43,378 nucleotides of DNA from Parasphingorhabdus sp. (lineage in GTDB: Bacteria > Pseudomonadota > Alphaproteobacteria > Sphingomonadales > Sphingomonadaceae), in the NCBI GenBank assembly GCA_030373505.1, contig JAUCYS010000020.1, positions 1 through 43,378 of the forward strand, in the 5' to 3' direction. Of this stretch, positions 42,813 to 43,378 are shown piece after piece. The notes beneath the pieces were generated by a model. It was given only the letters and a program-made list of their open reading frames with translations, searched no databases and was not told the DNA's origin. A program made the translations under genes and the position numbers. How positions within the stretch are numbered: the first letter of the stretch is position 1; every line of letters begins with the position of its first letter.

Positions 42813-43317
42813 ATCAAATTTTCTATTAGGTCGCGCCCTAAGAGCGTCGCGCTGCGATGCGTCGCGTGGACTCCTTGTTGCCGGTCGCCGACTTGCCGCT
42901 GGCATTCTTGGTCGAGCGAACCCGACTAGCTTGTTTGGCAGATCAATGGCCCGTCGAGCTTCGATGCGGCCTGCCATGCAAGCACTTCCACCTGAGTTTC
43001 CGATGCGCCGCTGGCGCACTTGATCGGAACATAGGCCAAGCAGATTTGGGAAATCAGGGGAGACGAGCCTGGGTTCACCCCCAATTCTGCGCTATGTTGC
43101 GCTCCTATCCGCTTCGCCGCTGGCGAATTAAAAGTGGATAACCCGCGCAGCAGGACCGGGCGCGGCCAACCGCGCAGTGAAATCTTGCGCGCGATGTTCA
43201 ACAAGGCCGAGCAATGGGGTTAGCCGGAGGCTACGCTGCGCAGCCCCTTGCTTCACCTGCGCATGTGCGCAACAACAATGCCGAGACTCTAATCGCAAAT
43301 GGATGAACGATGGGGGG
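42813..43317. other. Gene remnants and small hairpins at island right side
   Basis: About 500 bp without an intact gene. Three hairpins share a CCGCTGG core with loop GCT: TGCC/GGCA at 42894-42904, TGCGCC/GGCGCA at 43004-43018 and TTCGCC/GGCGAA at 43113-43127, spaced about 110 bp. At 43130-43222 the plus frame reads ...GQPRSEILRAMFNKAEQWG then stop, resembling the core-binding region of a phage-type integrase (LxxMFNxAxxWG), so probably a second, dead integrase. Confidence 0.6.
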
Positions 43318-43378
43318 CACGTCACGATCTACAACTGGAAGTCGAAGTACGGCGGGCTGGAAGTGTCGGAGGCCCGGC
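43318..43378 (+). pseudogene. IS3-family OrfA transposase fragment (runs off edge)
   Basis: In the frame GGG CAC GTC ACG ATC TAC it reads GHVTIYNWKSKYGGLEVSEAR, the helix-turn-helix end of IS3-family OrfA (normally ...xTIYxWKxKYGGLEVSEARRLK). The start of OrfA is missing upstream: the preceding bases do not keep the frame of the family. The rest may continue beyond the window. Confidence 0.75.

Noticed and set aside
1..43378. CRISPR array
   Set aside because: No regularly spaced identical repeats of 20-40 bp seen; the only repeats are palindromes and short direct repeats.

Overview
The window looks like chromosomal DNA of an alphaproteobacterium, most likely a member of the Sphingomonadaceae (Sphingopyxis/Sphingorhabdus-like). 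Grounds: G+C-rich codon use through most of the window, an aa3-type oxidase cluster (ctaC-ctaD-ctaB-small ORF-ctaG-ctaE-DUF983-SURF1) running into thrC, a gspC-gspD-gspE order, the pyrE-pdxJ-acpS-lepB run, and dispersed palindromic repeats of a kind I associate with sphingomonads. The genus is an inference.

Layout. 1-3392 (minus): gspC-gspD-gspE of a type II secretion system; gspE runs off the left edge. 3489-5761 (minus): HAD hydrolase, VIT/CCC1-type metal transporter, SMP-30 lactonase. 5848-9114 (plus): aldehyde dehydrogenase and a ThDP-dependent decarboxylase/acetolactate-synthase-like enzyme. 9121-11618 (minus): MntP-type Mn exporter, EVE-domain protein, and two fasciclin lipoproteins, each with its own terminator. 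11742-21549 (minus): about twelve tightly packed genes from ctaC down to folB and a FolM/PTR1-like reductase, joining terminal-oxidase biogenesis, threonine synthesis, an RNA methyltransferase and the folate pathway. 21789-24588 (plus): pyrE-pdxJ-acpS-lepB. 24596-26460 (minus): argC and an NlpC/P60 peptidase. 26708-27474 (plus): a small Xre regulator and a membrane protein behind a promoter whose -10 is covered by a palindrome. 27595-30092: two outer-membrane/envelope proteins and a small membrane protein. 30144-37621 (minus): M17 aminopeptidase, two EthA-like Baeyer-Villiger monooxygenases around a PilZ protein, and a membrane GGDEF-EAL protein. 37811-38870 (plus): a DUF3592-like gene lacking an obvious start, and a GNAT acetyltransferase.

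38871-43378 is an accessory region. It holds a strikingly A/T-rich reverse transcriptase with the retron signatures NAxxH, YADD and VTG fused to a C-terminal TOPRIM domain, the architecture of retron Ec67 (Eco2). Immediately upstream on the same strand is a convincing msr-msd RNA: a 13-bp a1/a2 inverted repeat, a promoter whose predicted start falls on the first base of a1, a candidate branching G directly after a1, two or three hairpins, and a2 ending 3 nt before the RT start codon. Next come a truncated small ORF broken by a dispersed palindromic repeat, a complete tyrosine integrase, and remnants of a second integrase and an IS3-type OrfA at the right edge. The left border carries a decayed second copy of the 3' end of the DUF3592-like gene. 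The retron is the most exciting system in the window: a compact, apparently self-contained anti-phage defence candidate on a decaying integrative element.
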